Shown here: piece after piece, positions 18,627 to 27,948 of the stretch
Layout of the letters: every line of letters starts with the position of its first letter
Numbering within the stretch: position 1 is the first letter of the stretch
Source: Streptomyces sp. Ncost-T10-10d
Lineage (GTDB): Bacteria; Actinomycetota; Actinomycetes; Streptomycetales; Streptomycetaceae
Direction: 5' to 3'
Assembly: GCF_900091955.1 (NCBI RefSeq)
Contig: NZ_FMDF01000044.1
Location: 1-64,000 of the forward strand
Length of the DNA stretch: 64,000 nt
Notes under the pieces: generated by a model
The model's database searches: none
Seen by the model: the letters and a program-made list of their open reading frames with translations, nothing else
What the model was told of the DNA's origin: nothing
Translations under genes and position numbers: made by a program

Positions 18627-19334
18627 ATGGTGGGGCGACCCGCTGTACCCGAAGTGATCTGGGCGCGCCCCGAGCGTGCGGGCCGCGGCCCCAGGCCCGC
18701 TTTCAGTCGCGCCGACATCGCGGCAGCCGCCGTCCGCATCGCCGATGCGGAGGGTTTCGACGCGGTGTCCATGCGGAAGGTCGCGGCGGAGCTCGGCTGC
18801 GGCACGATGTCGCTCTACAACTACGTGCCGCGCAAGGAGGACCTGTACGAGCTGATGCTCGACGCGGTCAGCGGCGGGTACGAGTTCCCGGAGCCGTCCG
18901 GCGACTGGCGCGCCGATCTCATCGCACTGGCCCATCAGGCCCGCGGGATGATGCACCGCCACACCTGGGTGCCCCGGCTGATGTCACCCGTGTACGGCTT
19001 CAGCCCGAACTCCCTGCGGTATCTGGAGTACTCGCTCAGCTGCCTGGACGGGGTGGACGCACGGTTCGGCGAGAAGATGGAACTCATCGCCATGGTCAAC
19101 GGTGTGGTCACCACCTATGTGGCCAACGAGATCGCCACGGCGGAGCGCAGCCGGTCGCTGCCCTGGTCCGAGGAGCAGGAGCACGCCGTGCGCACCGGCT
19201 ATCTGATCAGCCAGATCGCCACCGGGAAGTATCCGCGGATGGCGGCGGGATTCGCCGAGGACCCCGGGCCGATCGATCTGGACGGGGTCTTCGACCGGGC
19301 GCTGCGCCGGGTGCTGGACTCCTTCGACCGGTAG
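18627..19334 (+). CDS. TetR family regulator of the ABC exporter
   Basis: A 235-residue regulator. The DNA-binding domain spans residues 28-75 (FSRADIAAAAVRIADAEGFD, VSMRKVAAELGCGTMSLYNY). The C-terminal part (LARLMSPVYGF-like and FDRALRRVLDSFDR) resembles the TetR_C domain of tetracycline-type repressors that bind hydrophobic drugs. GAGAGG lies at good spacing before the ATG. It is divergent from the exporter operon with two matched palindromic operators between them, the classic layout of a drug-responsive local repressor. Confidence 0.88.
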   Translation: MVGRPAVPEVIWARPERAGRGPRPAFSRADIAAAAVRIADAEGFDAVSMRKVAAELGCGTMSLYNYVPRKEDLYELMLDAVSGGYEFPEPSGDWRADLIALAHQARGMMHRHTWVPRLMSPVYGFSPNSLRYLEYSLSCLDGVDARFGEKMELIAMVNGVVTTYVANEIATAERSRSLPWSEEQEHAVRTGYLISQIATGKYPRMAAGFAEDPGPIDLDGVFDRALRRVLDSFDR

Positions 19335-19356
19335 CGAGTGGGGCCGGGGCGCGCCG

Positions 19357-20583
19357 TCACAGCAGCGCGAACTGCCCGTCCGGGCCCTCCTCCTGATGGT
19401 CGAGCACCGATGCGGGCCGGCGGGCCGTGACCGGGACCGGCAGGACGCCCGCCGCGCGGAGGTCGTCGGCCGTGATCTGCGGGCCGTCGGCCAGGCCCTC
19501 CCGCCGTGGCCGGAGTCCGTCGAGCAGGGCGAGCACGGTGATCAGTTCCAGCAACTCCGAGGTCCACTCCTGGAGCCAGGCCCGGGGCCTGACCGCTTCC
19601 AGGCCGTCCATGTCCTGCGCTCCGGCCGCCGCCGTACGGCGCTCGAACCACAGCTCCAGCATCCGGACCCCGCCCACCCGGAACTCCCACGCCCCGGCCG
19701 GCACGGGCGAGATACGGCCCGTGTCCAGCGTCAGCGTCTCGTCGTCGGGGTCGTACTCCAAGGCGGTCGGTACGGGCGGAACCGCGGCCCGCACATAGGG
19801 GCGCCGCCCACCGGGCAGCCGCGGGCGCTCACCGCCCCGGGCGCCGCGCAGCTGCAACCGCAGCAACTCCTGCCCCAGCTCCACCCCCGCCGACCATCGC
19901 TCCGTTTCGGCGGGCAGCGGCACTGCGCACCCGGCGGGGGAAGGGCGGGCCGCCGCGAGTGTCCACGCCAGCACGGACCGATCGGTGACCGCGTCCCCGT
20001 GGCGGGCCCGCAGCAGCGCGAGCAGTCCGGGGGCAAGATTGGGTTCGAGACCGCCGGGGCGCCGGTACAGCGGCCGGATGCGGCCCGGCCGGCCGGCGGG
20101 GGAGTGACCGTCCGGCAACAGCGCCGTCACGGAGAGGGCGGGACCGGTGTCCTGCGGTACGTAACCGTGCTCGACGACGAAGAGCTGGTGCCCGTCGGCG
20201 ACCCGCCACAGCTCGGGGCGGGCGGCATCGATCAGCCGGTGATCGGGGAGCAGCCACTGTTCGTCGAACGGGCCGTGCAGGATCCGTACCGGCTCGGGGC
20301 ACGGTCCGGTCTCGCGGGCGAACCGGCCGGTGGAGGTGGCCTGCCCGGGAAGTGCCGCCACCGCGGTCTGCGGGGTACGGGAACGGGTGGGCCGGAACAG
20401 CCGTTCGCGTTCGGCGGCCTCCGCCCGGGCCAGCCGCTCCCAACGGGCCTTGAGCGAACCGGCATCCGGGGCGGTCACCCAGGGGCGCCCGGTCCGCAGA
20501 GGCCGTACGGACCATGGCATGAGGTCGTCGAGCAGCGGGGTGTCGTCGTCCCCGCCGGTTCCGGCCGCCGCCCGTGCTGCCAC
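19357..20583 (-). CDS. Orphan Type ISP restriction-modification specificity-like protein
   Basis: A 408-residue protein starting at GTG with GGGGAGGA upstream. Segments such as PLLDDLMPWSVRPLRTGRPW, VRILHGPFDEQWLLPDHRLI, AARPELWRVADGHQLFVVEH and RPLYRRPGGLEPNLAPGLL match the C-terminal target-recognition region of single-polypeptide Type ISP restriction-modification enzymes. No helicase motifs, nuclease motif or N6-adenine methyltransferase NPPY motif is present, so it cannot by itself cut or methylate. I recall such stand-alone proteins as widespread in Streptomyces, annotated as Type ISP enzymes; their role is unknown. It lies downstream of, and on the same strand as, a GntR gene. Confidence 0.65.
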   Translation of the reverse strand: MAARAAAGTGGDDDTPLLDDLMPWSVRPLRTGRPWVTAPDAGSLKARWERLARAEAAERERLFRPTRSRTPQTAVAALPGQATSTGRFARETGPCPEPVRILHGPFDEQWLLPDHRLIDAARPELWRVADGHQLFVVEHGYVPQDTGPALSVTALLPDGHSPAGRPGRIRPLYRRPGGLEPNLAPGLLALLRARHGDAVTDRSVLAWTLAAARPSPAGCAVPLPAETERWSAGVELGQELLRLQLRGARGGERPRLPGGRRPYVRAAVPPVPTALEYDPDDETLTLDTGRISPVPAGAWEFRVGGVRMLELWFERRTAAAGAQDMDGLEAVRPRAWLQEWTSELLELITVLALLDGLRPRREGLADGPQITADDLRAAGVLPVPVTARRPASVLDHQEEGPDGQFALL

Positions 20584-20645
20584 CGTGTCGTCCTCCCCGT
20601 CGCCACGCCGCCTCCGGCATCGTAACGGCGCCGGAGGGCGGGCCG

Positions 20646-21431
20646 TCAGTGCGCCTCCACCGTCACCGAGAAGGAGAACCGGTCGCCCCGGTAGCGGATC
20701 TGCGCCACATCCACCACCCGGCCGCTCTCGTCGTACGTCACGCCCGTGTAGAACAGGACCGGGCTCAGCAGCGGCACCTGGAGGAGTCCGGCGGTGGCCG
20801 GGTCGGCGAGACGCGCCTCGACCGTGTCGGTGATGCGCGCGATCCGGACACCGACCCGGTCGCGCAGCACCTTGGTCATCGGCCAGCGTTCGAGATCGGC
20901 CACATCGAGCCGGGCCGCGACGTCGGGATGCACCGCGTTCTCCGCCCAGTTGGTGGGCTCGTCGCTCTCCCCGTCACGGCGCAGCCGACGGTAGCTGACG
21001 ACCTCCGCACAGTCGGGGAAGTACTCGGTGAGGTCTCCCGGCACGGCGACCGGACCATGGCCGAGGACCACGGTCCGCTCGCCCGACTGCTGGGCCACGA
21101 TCGCATCGATCGAGCCCAGCAGCCGTACCGGTGACACCCGGCGGGCGCGCGGCTCGATGAAGGTGCCGCGCCGCCGGTGCCTGCTGATCAGCCCTTCCGC
21201 CTCCAGTTCCTTGAGCGCCTGGCGCATGGTCAGGACGCTGACGCCGTAGTGCGCGGCGAGCTGTTCCTCGGTCGGCAGCCGCGCCGATGCGTCCTTGGTG
21301 CGGCCCAGTATCGAGGCGCGCAACGACTGCGAGACCTGGTACCACAGCGGCAGTTTGCGGTTCAGGACCAGTGAATCGGGGGCGAAGGCATGCCCCTGGG
21401 GCATCTTGGGCATCTGAGGCACCTGGGTCAC
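20646..21431 (-). CDS. GntR/HutC family regulator with UTRA domain
   Basis: A 261-residue protein starting at GTG preceded by GGAGAAACCAG. Residues 25-95 form the winged helix domain (LPTEEQLAAHYGVSVLTMRQ, then ALKELEAEGLISRHRRRGTF). Residues 105-255 form a UTRA ligand-binding domain (DVADLERWPMTKVLRDRVGV, RIARITDTVEARLADPATAG, RFSFSVTVEA). HutC-type proteins repress catabolic genes until a metabolite binds. It lies just downstream of hmgA, on the same strand, so it may control tyrosine/homogentisate breakdown, though this is inference from position. Confidence 0.85.
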   Translation of the reverse strand: MTQVPQMPKMPQGHAFAPDSLVLNRKLPLWYQVSQSLRASILGRTKDASARLPTEEQLAAHYGVSVLTMRQALKELEAEGLISRHRRRGTFIEPRARRVSPVRLLGSIDAIVAQQSGERTVVLGHGPVAVPGDLTEYFPDCAEVVSYRRLRRDGESDEPTNWAENAVHPDVAARLDVADLERWPMTKVLRDRVGVRIARITDTVEARLADPATAGLLQVPLLSPVLFYTGVTYDESGRVVDVAQIRYRGDRFSFSVTVEAH

Positions 21432-21495
21432 CTGGTTTCTCCGTACTGCGACACAGCGGACGCGACGACGCGGGGCCGAGAAGTGGCGTCGTTGC

Positions 21496-22824
21496 CTACG
21501 GCCTGAAGTTGCGGCTCAGACCCTGCCACACGTCGTCGTAGCCACGCTGCAGATGGTCGGCCGTCGCCGCCTGCCCGGTCGCCGTCACCGGCCAGCGGGT
21601 CTCGAACATGAAGGCGAGACCGTCGTCGATCTTCTGCGGCTTCAGCTCCGCCTCGCTCGCCCGGTCGAAGGTCTCCCGGTCCGGGCCGTGCGCCGACATC
21701 ATGTTGTGCAGCGAGCCGCCGCCCGGGACGAAGCCGCCCTTGCCGGCCGTCTTCGCGTCGTACGCGCCCTCGATCAGGCCCATGTACTCGCTCATCACAT
21801 TGCGGTGGAAGTACGGCGGCCGGAAGGTGTCCTCGCCGACCAGCCAGCGCGGCGCGAAGACGACGAAGTCGACGCCGGCCAGACCGGGGGTGTCGGACGG
21901 AGAGGTCAGCACCGTGAAGATCGACGGGTCGGGGTGGTCGTAGCTGATCGAGCCGATGACATTGAAACGGTGCAGGTCGTAGACGTACGGAGTGTGGTTG
22001 CCGTGCCAGGCGACCACATCGAGCGGCGAGTGGTCATAGGTCGCGGACCAGAGGTTCCCGCAGAACTTGTTGATCACCTCCACCGGGCGGTCGTCGTCCT
22101 CGTATGCGGCGACGGGGGCGAGGAAGTCCCGGGCGTTCGCCAGGCCGTTGGCGCCGATCGGGCCGAGGTCGGGAAGGGCGAACGGCTGGCCGTAGTTCTC
22201 GCAGACATAGCCGCGGGCGGTGTCATCCAGCAGCTCCACGCGGAAACGGATGCCGCGCGGGATCAGTGCGATGTGCCCCGGTTCGGCGCGCAGCAGGCCC
22301 AGTTCGGTACGGAGCAGCAGGCCGCCCCGTTCCGGGACGATCAGCAGCTCGCCGTCCGAGTCGCTGAACACCCGTTCGGTCATGGACGAGTTGGCGTGGT
22401 AGAGGTGCACGGCCATACCGGTGCGCTGCGTCGCGTCGCCGTTGCCGCCGAGGGTCCACAGACCGGCCAGGAAGTCCGTCCCGGCCGCGGGCTCGGGGAG
22501 CGGATCCCAGCGCAGCCGGTTGGGGTCGGGCACGGACTCGGTGAACGGGGCGGTGCGCACCGCCCCGTTGCCGATACGGGCGAACGGGGGATGGGCGGCC
22601 GACGGGCGGATGCGGTAGAGCCAGGAACGGCGGTTGTGCCCCCGCGGTTCGGTGAAGGCCGAGCCGCTCAGCTGCTCCGCGTAGAGCCCGAGGGGCGCGC
22701 GCTGAGGCGAGTTGCGGCCGTGCGGCAGCGCTCCCGGCACTGCCTCCGAGCTGTGTTGATTGCCGAAACCGGCGGAATGCTCAAGCCCTTCCGCGGTCTT
22801 CCTCGCCTGCTCGATGCCGCTCAT
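21496..22824 (-). CDS. hmgA: Homogentisate 1,2-dioxygenase
   Basis: A 442-residue enzyme of the usual length. It opens the ring of homogentisate to maleylacetoacetate in the tyrosine/phenylalanine degradation pathway, using Fe(II) and oxygen. Recognisable segments are [20 protein letters not shown] at the N-terminus, [13 protein letters not shown], and [15 protein letters not shown] with the Fe-ligand His and Glu, then [19 protein letters not shown] 22824 has GGGAGCG at good spacing; an earlier in-frame start at 22893 would add 23 unrelated residues. A palindrome at 22848-22867 probably controls its promoter. Confidence 0.95.
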   Translation of the reverse strand: MSGIEQARKTAEGLEHSAGFGNQHSSEAVPGALPHGRNSPQRAPLGLYAEQLSGSAFTEPRGHNRRSWLYRIRPSAAHPPFARIGNGAVRTAPFTESVPDPNRLRWDPLPEPAAGTDFLAGLWTLGGNGDATQRTGMAVHLYHANSSMTERVFSDSDGELLIVPERGGLLLRTELGLLRAEPGHIALIPRGIRFRVELLDDTARGYVCENYGQPFALPDLGPIGANGLANARDFLAPVAAYEDDDRPVEVINKFCGNLWSATYDHSPLDVVAWHGNHTPYVYDLHRFNVIGSISYDHPDPSIFTVLTSPSDTPGLAGVDFVVFAPRWLVGEDTFRPPYFHRNVMSEYMGLIEGAYDAKTAGKGGFVPGGGSLHNMMSAHGPDRETFDRASEAELKPQKIDDGLAFMFETRWPVTATGQAATADHLQRGYDDVWQGLSRNFRP

Positions 22825-22847
22825 GTGCGCTCCCGGTGCCGAAGGAA

Positions 22848-22867
22848 TCCTATGGACAACCGTAGGA
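22848..22867. promoter_or_regulatory. Palindromic operator candidate for hmgA
   Basis: TCCTATGGACAACCGTAGGA is a 20-base imperfect palindrome (TCCTATGG and CCGTAGGA, 7 of 8 matching, centre ACAA). It sits 24 bases upstream of the hmgA start in a short divergent spacer. Confidence 0.5.
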
Positions 22868-22946
22868 ATCGGATCGGGGTGAGTCAACGGCATTCATGGT
22901 GCACAGGGGGGTTCCAAAAGTTGAACAATGCTCTACTCTCCCGCAC

Positions 22947-25082
22947 ATGTCGTGGACACGAAGACTTCTGGTGGTCCTGGCGACGCTTGCCGTCGCCCTC
23001 CTCGCGGCTCCGGCCGCCCAGGCGCACGAGGAACGTCCGGTCACCCTGCCCGACGGAACCGGCAGCGTCCCCGTGTACCGCACCGGCGAACCGGATCTGT
23101 TGGTCTGCAAGAGCGACCGGGCGGACTTCGAGCGCCGCGTATCCGGCTTCCCCGAGGGGTTGCGGGCCCGGAACCTGCAGCTGTTCGACCGGTGCCTGAA
23201 GTCCGGCTACCGCCATCTGCAGCAGGCCGTCGACGCGGTCGGCAGGCCCGGCATGAACATCGCGATCCTGCCCGGTCTGTACGAGGAGGAGCCGTCACTG
23301 CCCAAACCGGCGGGGGAGTGCACTCGCCTGAAGGCGCCCAACTCCAAGCTGGGCTATCAGATCCTGTCCTACGCGCAGCAGACGCAGTGCCCGCACAACC
23401 AGAACCTGGTGGCGATCCTCGGCAAGAAGAACCTCCAGATCGAGGGGACGGGCGCCGAACGCACGGACGTCGTCATCGACGCCAAGTACCAGAAGCTCAA
23501 CGCGATCCGCGCGGACGGCTCCGACGGCATCTACTTCAAGAACTTCACCGCCCAGCGCACCACGTTCAACTCCCTGTACGTCCTGGCGCAGGACGGATTC
23601 GTCATCGACTCCGTCCTCACCCGGTGGAACGACGAGTACGGCTTTCTGACCTTCGCGAGCGACCACGGGCTGTACAAGAACTGCGAGTCGTACGGGAACG
23701 GCGACTCCGGCATCTACCCCGGCAGCGCGTCCGACATCAACGACGGGTACGGCTATGAGGTCCCGCGCTACTCGATCGAGATCACCGGCTGCCGCAGCCA
23801 CCACAACATGGTCGGCTACTCCGGCACCGCGGGCGACTCCGTCTACGTCCACGACAACGAGTTCGACCACAACATGGGCGGCGCCTCGATGGACAGCGCC
23901 TTCCCCGGCCACCCGGGACTGCCGCAGAACCACGCCCGCTTCGAACGCAATCTCATCCACGACAACAACGCCGACTACTACCCGTATGTCGCCGACGGGA
24001 CCTGCGCCAAACCGCCCGTGGACCGCGGCTACGAGGACGGGGTCGTCTGCCCGCAGATCTCCATGCCACCGGGCTCCGGCATCATCACCGCGGGCGGCAA
24101 CTGGAACCTGTACGAGAACAACTGGATCTACGGGCAGCAGCGCACCGCCTTCTTCCTGACCGCGGTCCCCGCCTTCATCCGCGGCGAGAGCGCACTGTCC
24201 AAGCAGGCCGACACCTCCCACCACAACCGGTACGCGGGCAACCACCTCGGCACGGACAAGGCGGGCAACTCCCGGCCCAACCGCACCGACGTGTTCTGGG
24301 ACGGCCAGGGCGACGGCAACTGCTGGCAGTCGGACACCGGGCCGTCCTCCCCGCGCACCCTGCCCACCTGCGGCTCCGAGCGCGGTGCCGTGTCCGGACG
24401 CACCGACCGTCTCATCGGTGAACCGGTCAAACTCGCCCAACTGCTGGTCTGCGCCGACTACAACGTGCAGGCACGACGGCTGCCGGCCGGCTGCGACTGG
24501 TACGGAGCACGTGGCATCGAGCGCATCGAGGTACAGGTGACGCTGGCGATCGCGGTGGTGCTCGCGCTGGTCGGCGGGGTGCTGTGGTGGCGCAGGCTGC
24601 GCGGCAGCGGACTCGCCACCGCGGTCACGGTGCTCGGCGCGATCGGCCTCGGGCTGGATGTGGCCGGATCGACGACGGGGCCGGCCTCCACCTATGTGCC
24701 CGCGCTGGCGCTGCTGCTGACCGGGGTGTGGTGGACCGGGATCGGGCTGGTGCTGCGGGGCGAACGGCCGTGGCTGGGCTGGACCACGGTGGTCCTGGGC
24801 GCGCTCACGCTGCTCGACGCCGTCGACAAGGCCGTGTTCATGATCCCGTGGATTCCGCTCAGCCCGGCCTGGGTCCGTGGACTGCTCGGTGTGATCTGGG
24901 TGGTGTGGGCCGTCGTGGCCGCCGCCCGGCACAGCGAACGGGGAGTTCCGGGCGGGCGGGGAGCGTCGGAGGAGGGCTCTGCTCCGGACGCGGGCGTGCA
25001 CGAGCCCGCCGCACCGGCTCCCGCCCCGGCCGCCGCTCCGGCCCCCGCTCCGGCCCCCGCCCCGGAAGGAGACGCATCGTGA
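22947..25082 (+). CDS. Secreted beta-helix protein with C-terminal membrane domain
   Basis: A 711-residue protein. A signal peptide (MSWTRRLLVVLATLAVALLA, ending APAAQAH) leads to an extracytoplasmic domain of about 500 residues rich in Asn/Gly turns and repeated strands (SLYVLAQDGFVIDSVLTRWN, GLYKNCESYGNGDSGIYPG, VYVHDNEFDHNMGG, NHARFERNLIHDNN). This is a right-handed parallel beta-helix of the pectate-lyase/NosD type. Residues 530-670 contain about five membrane helices, followed by an Ala-Pro repeat tail. Beta-helix domains bind or cleave polysaccharides or, in NosD, assist copper-enzyme assembly; no catalytic residue can be assigned. It overlaps the next gene by GTGA, so the two are coupled. 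Confidence 0.75.
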   Translation: MSWTRRLLVVLATLAVALLAAPAAQAHEERPVTLPDGTGSVPVYRTGEPDLLVCKSDRADFERRVSGFPEGLRARNLQLFDRCLKSGYRHLQQAVDAVGRPGMNIAILPGLYEEEPSLPKPAGECTRLKAPNSKLGYQILSYAQQTQCPHNQNLVAILGKKNLQIEGTGAERTDVVIDAKYQKLNAIRADGSDGIYFKNFTAQRTTFNSLYVLAQDGFVIDSVLTRWNDEYGFLTFASDHGLYKNCESYGNGDSGIYPGSASDINDGYGYEVPRYSIEITGCRSHHNMVGYSGTAGDSVYVHDNEFDHNMGGASMDSAFPGHPGLPQNHARFERNLIHDNNADYYPYVADGTCAKPPVDRGYEDGVVCPQISMPPGSGIITAGGNWNLYENNWIYGQQRTAFFLTAVPAFIRGESALSKQADTSHHNRYAGNHLGTDKAGNSRPNRTDVFWDGQGDGNCWQSDTGPSSPRTLPTCGSERGAVSGRTDRLIGEPVKLAQLLVCADYNVQARRLPAGCDWYGARGIERIEVQVTLAIAVVLALVGGVLWWRRLRGSGLATAVTVLGAIGLGLDVAGSTTGPASTYVPALALLLTGVWWTGIGLVLRGERPWLGWTTVVLGALTLLDAVDKAVFMIPWIPLSPAWVRGLLGVIWVVWAVVAAARHSERGVPGGRGASEEGSAPDAGVHEPAAPAPAPAAAPAPAPAPAPEGDAS

Positions 25083-25927
25083 AGGATTCCCGCAGGCGAC
25101 CGAGGCCCGCCCGGCCCGGCGTCACAGCCGTCACCGTGCTCACCGCAGGCGCCCTCGTGTTCGGTGCCGGCGCCTGCGGCGGGCGGGCCACCACCCACCA
25201 CAAACCCGGCACCAGTCATGAGCAGGCCGGCGGCAGCGTCGGCCGGCTCCTCGCCGCCGACGACGGCTCGGGCCACCGGCTGCGCCAGGTCGACGCCAAG
25301 GGTGCTCCCCGGGTGACGGTCGCCGTCCGGCGGGACTCCGAGGACGGCTGGAACGTCCGGCTCTCCGTACGGAACTTCCGGTTCACCCCGGACAGCGTGG
25401 GCGGCGCCGCCCTCCTCGGGCGCGGCCACGCCCGCCTCTTCCTCGACGGCCACCCCCTCGCCCGGGTCTACGGCTCCTGGTACCACCTGCCCGACTCCCT
25501 CGTCCGCAGCTCAGGCGGCGGCACCGGCCTCACCGCCCGCCTCTACGCCGACGACCACACCGCCTGGGCCGTGAACTCCACCCCGATCCAGGCCACCACC
25601 TCCCTCACCACTGCCTCCGCACAACCCACCACCCCCGTGCCGCACTCGCCAAGAACGCCCCGGCCCGACACGGCACTTGAGATCGTCGTCTCCCACGGCA
25701 AGGTCAGCCCCGCCCCCGGCCGCACCGAGATCAAGAAGGGCCGGATCATCGAACTCCGGGTCCGCAGCGACCACGCCGACACCCTCCACGTCCACGGCTA
25801 CGACAAGGAGGCCCGGCTGCCCGCAGGAAGGACCGTCACCCTTACGTTCACCGCCGACCGCACCGGGCTCTTCGAAGTCGAGACACATGAGTCCGACCTG
25901 CTCCTGACCCAGCTCGTCGTACGGTGA
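25079..25927 (+). CDS. Exported cupredoxin-like protein
   Basis: A 282-residue protein starting at GTG, overlapping the upstream gene by 4 bases. Residues 15-38 form an export signal ending in FGAGACGG; the Cys may be lipidated, although the lipobox is weak. The middle contains ARLFLDGHPLARVYGSWYHL, a domain of unknown role. The last 90 residues form a cupredoxin-like beta sandwich (EIVVSHGKVSPAPGRTEIKK, HADTLHVHGYDKEARLPAGR, LFEVETHESDLLLTQLVV). Several His residues could bind metal, but the Cys ligand of type 1 copper sites is absent. It may bind copper or serve as a structural partner of its two membrane neighbours. Confidence 0.7.
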   Translation: MKDSRRRPRPARPGVTAVTVLTAGALVFGAGACGGRATTHHKPGTSHEQAGGSVGRLLAADDGSGHRLRQVDAKGAPRVTVAVRRDSEDGWNVRLSVRNFRFTPDSVGGAALLGRGHARLFLDGHPLARVYGSWYHLPDSLVRSSGGGTGLTARLYADDHTAWAVNSTPIQATTSLTTASAQPTTPVPHSPRTPRPDTALEIVVSHGKVSPAPGRTEIKKGRIIELRVRSDHADTLHVHGYDKEARLPAGRTVTLTFTADRTGLFEVETHESDLLLTQLVVR

Positions 25928-27207
25928 GCGTCCTCGCCCATGGCATCGGCGCCCAGCACGACCTTCCGCTGTCCCCCTTCTATGCCTTCGCCGGGGCCTT
26001 CGCCGCGCTCTTCGTCTCCTTTCTCGCGCTCGGCCTGCTCTGGTCCGCCTCCCGATTCCGCGGCGACCGGGCGGGCCGCCCGGTCCCGGCCGCCGTCCAG
26101 CGCCTCGCCGACGCACGCCCCACCCGTATCGCCGTGCGCGTACTCGGGCTGGCCGCCGCCCTGTTCGTCACGCTCCACCTCCTTCTCGGTCCGGACGACC
26201 CGGACCGCAACCCGGCCCCCGGCGCCGTCTACGTGCTCCTCTGGGTCGGGCTCGTCCCCGCCTCACTCCTGCTCGGCCCCGTCTGGCGACTGCTGAACCC
26301 GCTCCGTACCGTCCACCTCCTCGGCTGCCGCGTGCTCGGCCGAGATCCCGCCGCAGGCCGCCCCCTTCCCGTACGCCTCGGTCTTCGGCCCGCCGCGGCC
26401 GGACTCCTGGCCTTCACCTGGCTCGAACTCGTCGCCCCCGACCCCGCATCGACCACTGCCCTCCTCCTCTTCCTCTCCCTCTACGCCGCCGTCCACCTCG
26501 CAGGCGCCGCCCGCCACGGCGCCGGATGGTTCGACCACGCGGACGCCTTCGAGGCCTACTCGGGACTGCTCGCGCGGCTCTCCCCGCTCGGCCGTCGCCC
26601 CGCCGACCGCCGCCTCGTACTCCGCTCCCCTTTCAACGGCCTCGATGCCACCCCGCAGACCCCCGGACTCGTCGCCACCGTCTGCGTCATGCTCGGCTCC
26701 ACCGCCTACGACGGCTTCTCCGACGCCCCCTCCTGGATCAACACCGTCCAGACCTCACCCCTGGGCCGCACCACCGCGGCCACGCTCGGACTCCTGGGCG
26801 CCGTCGCCCTCGTCGCCACCCTCTATGCCCTCTGCGCCGGCGTCACCCGGCTGATCTCCGGTCAACTCCGCCACCCCCTCACCGTCTTCGCGCACTCACT
26901 CGTCCCGATCGCCCTCGGCTATCTCATCGCCCACTACTTCACGCTCTTCGTCACCGAAGGACCACGCACCGTCATGGTGGCATCCGGCACTGACAATCCC
27001 GTCCCGCCCGAGCCGCCCCTCGGTCCGGGCGGCGTCGCCACGCTCCAGGTCGCCGCGATCGTCCTCGGTCACGTACTCGGCGTCATCGCCGCCCATGACA
27101 GGTCCGTGCGCCTCTTCCCGCCCGGCCGCGCCGTCGCGGGGCAACTCCCGCTGCTGGTCCTGATGATCACGTACACCATCGGCGGGCTGTCCCTGCTCAT
27201 CGCATGA
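25924..27207 (+). CDS. Polytopic membrane protein, third gene of extracytoplasmic operon
   Basis: A 427-residue integral membrane protein starting at GTG and overlapping the cupredoxin-like gene by 4 bases. It has about ten hydrophobic helices. N-terminal segment AHGIGAQHDLPLSPF is His-rich and precedes helix 1; helix pairs contain conserved-looking motifs such as GPVWRLLNPLRTVH and HYFTLFVTEGPR. I recall similar proteins annotated in actinomycetes as fenitrothion hydrolase-like, a label that does not prove function. The strict coupling with a beta-helix protein and a cupredoxin-like protein suggests a joint function at the cell surface, perhaps metal or lipid handling. Confidence 0.65.
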   Translation: MSVLAHGIGAQHDLPLSPFYAFAGAFAALFVSFLALGLLWSASRFRGDRAGRPVPAAVQRLADARPTRIAVRVLGLAAALFVTLHLLLGPDDPDRNPAPGAVYVLLWVGLVPASLLLGPVWRLLNPLRTVHLLGCRVLGRDPAAGRPLPVRLGLRPAAAGLLAFTWLELVAPDPASTTALLLFLSLYAAVHLAGAARHGAGWFDHADAFEAYSGLLARLSPLGRRPADRRLVLRSPFNGLDATPQTPGLVATVCVMLGSTAYDGFSDAPSWINTVQTSPLGRTTAATLGLLGAVALVATLYALCAGVTRLISGQLRHPLTVFAHSLVPIALGYLIAHYFTLFVTEGPRTVMVASGTDNPVPPEPPLGPGGVATLQVAAIVLGHVLGVIAAHDRSVRLFPPGRAVAGQLPLLVLMITYTIGGLSLLIA

Positions 27208-27256
27208 CGCCCGCACCGGCACCGATCTGCCACCCGCAGAGGAGACCCACGGCATC

Positions 27257-27877
27257 ATGGATTGCGTGCCCCATGCGAACACGAACCTCCGCCGCGCCCC
27301 CGTGCAGCAGCGCAGCGCCGAACGCCTCGCCCGGATACTCGACGCCTGTGCCGAACTCCTCGACGAGACCGGATACGAACAGCTGTCCACCCGTGCCGTC
27401 GCCGTCCGCGCCGAGGTCCCCATCGGCTCCGTCTACCGGTTCTTCTCCAACAAGCGCGCACTGACCGATGCGCTCGCCCGGCGCAACCTGGACAGCTACG
27501 CCGAACGCATCACCGCCCGCCTCGCCGCCATCCCGGCCGCCGACTGGCGCAGCGCCATCGATGTCGTCCTGGACGAATATCTGGCCATGAAGCGCTCCGT
27601 GGCGGGCTTCGCCCTCGTCGACTTCGGCGCTCCGGCCCCCGACGACGACCCGGCCGGCGACGCCAACCACCGGGTCGCCGGGCGGCTCACCGAACTGCTC
27701 TCCGGGCACCTCGGCCGCGCCCCCGACGAGGAGCTGCTCCGGACGATCCTGGTCTGTGTCGAGGCCGCCGACGCACTCCTCCAACTCGCCTTCCGCACCG
27801 ACCCGTCGGGCGACCGGGCCATCGTCGGCGAGACCCGCGTCCTGCTCCGGGCCTACCTCGCACAAGTCCTGGACTGA
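27257..27877 (+). CDS. TetR family transcriptional regulator
   Basis: A 206-residue regulator. The HTH region covers about residues 20-70 (AERLARILDACAELLDETGY, LSTRAVAVRAEVPIGSVYRF, then FSNKRALTDALA). The C-terminal part (VVLDEYLAMKRSVAGFALVD, VCVEAADALLQLAFRTDPSG) is the usual ligand-binding helical domain. It begins 49 bases after the membrane protein gene on the same strand, so it may be co-transcribed with that operon and autoregulate it. GAGGAG lies somewhat far (about 14 bases) from the ATG. Confidence 0.85.
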   Translation: MDCVPHANTNLRRAPVQQRSAERLARILDACAELLDETGYEQLSTRAVAVRAEVPIGSVYRFFSNKRALTDALARRNLDSYAERITARLAAIPAADWRSAIDVVLDEYLAMKRSVAGFALVDFGAPAPDDDPAGDANHRVAGRLTELLSGHLGRAPDEELLRTILVCVEAADALLQLAFRTDPSGDRAIVGETRVLLRAYLAQVLD

Positions 27878-27948
27878 CCGCGAGGGTCTCGTCCCGCGGC
27901 TGGGGGCACGACCGCCCCGGTACCCGGCTGTCCGTTGCCGCGGCCCAC

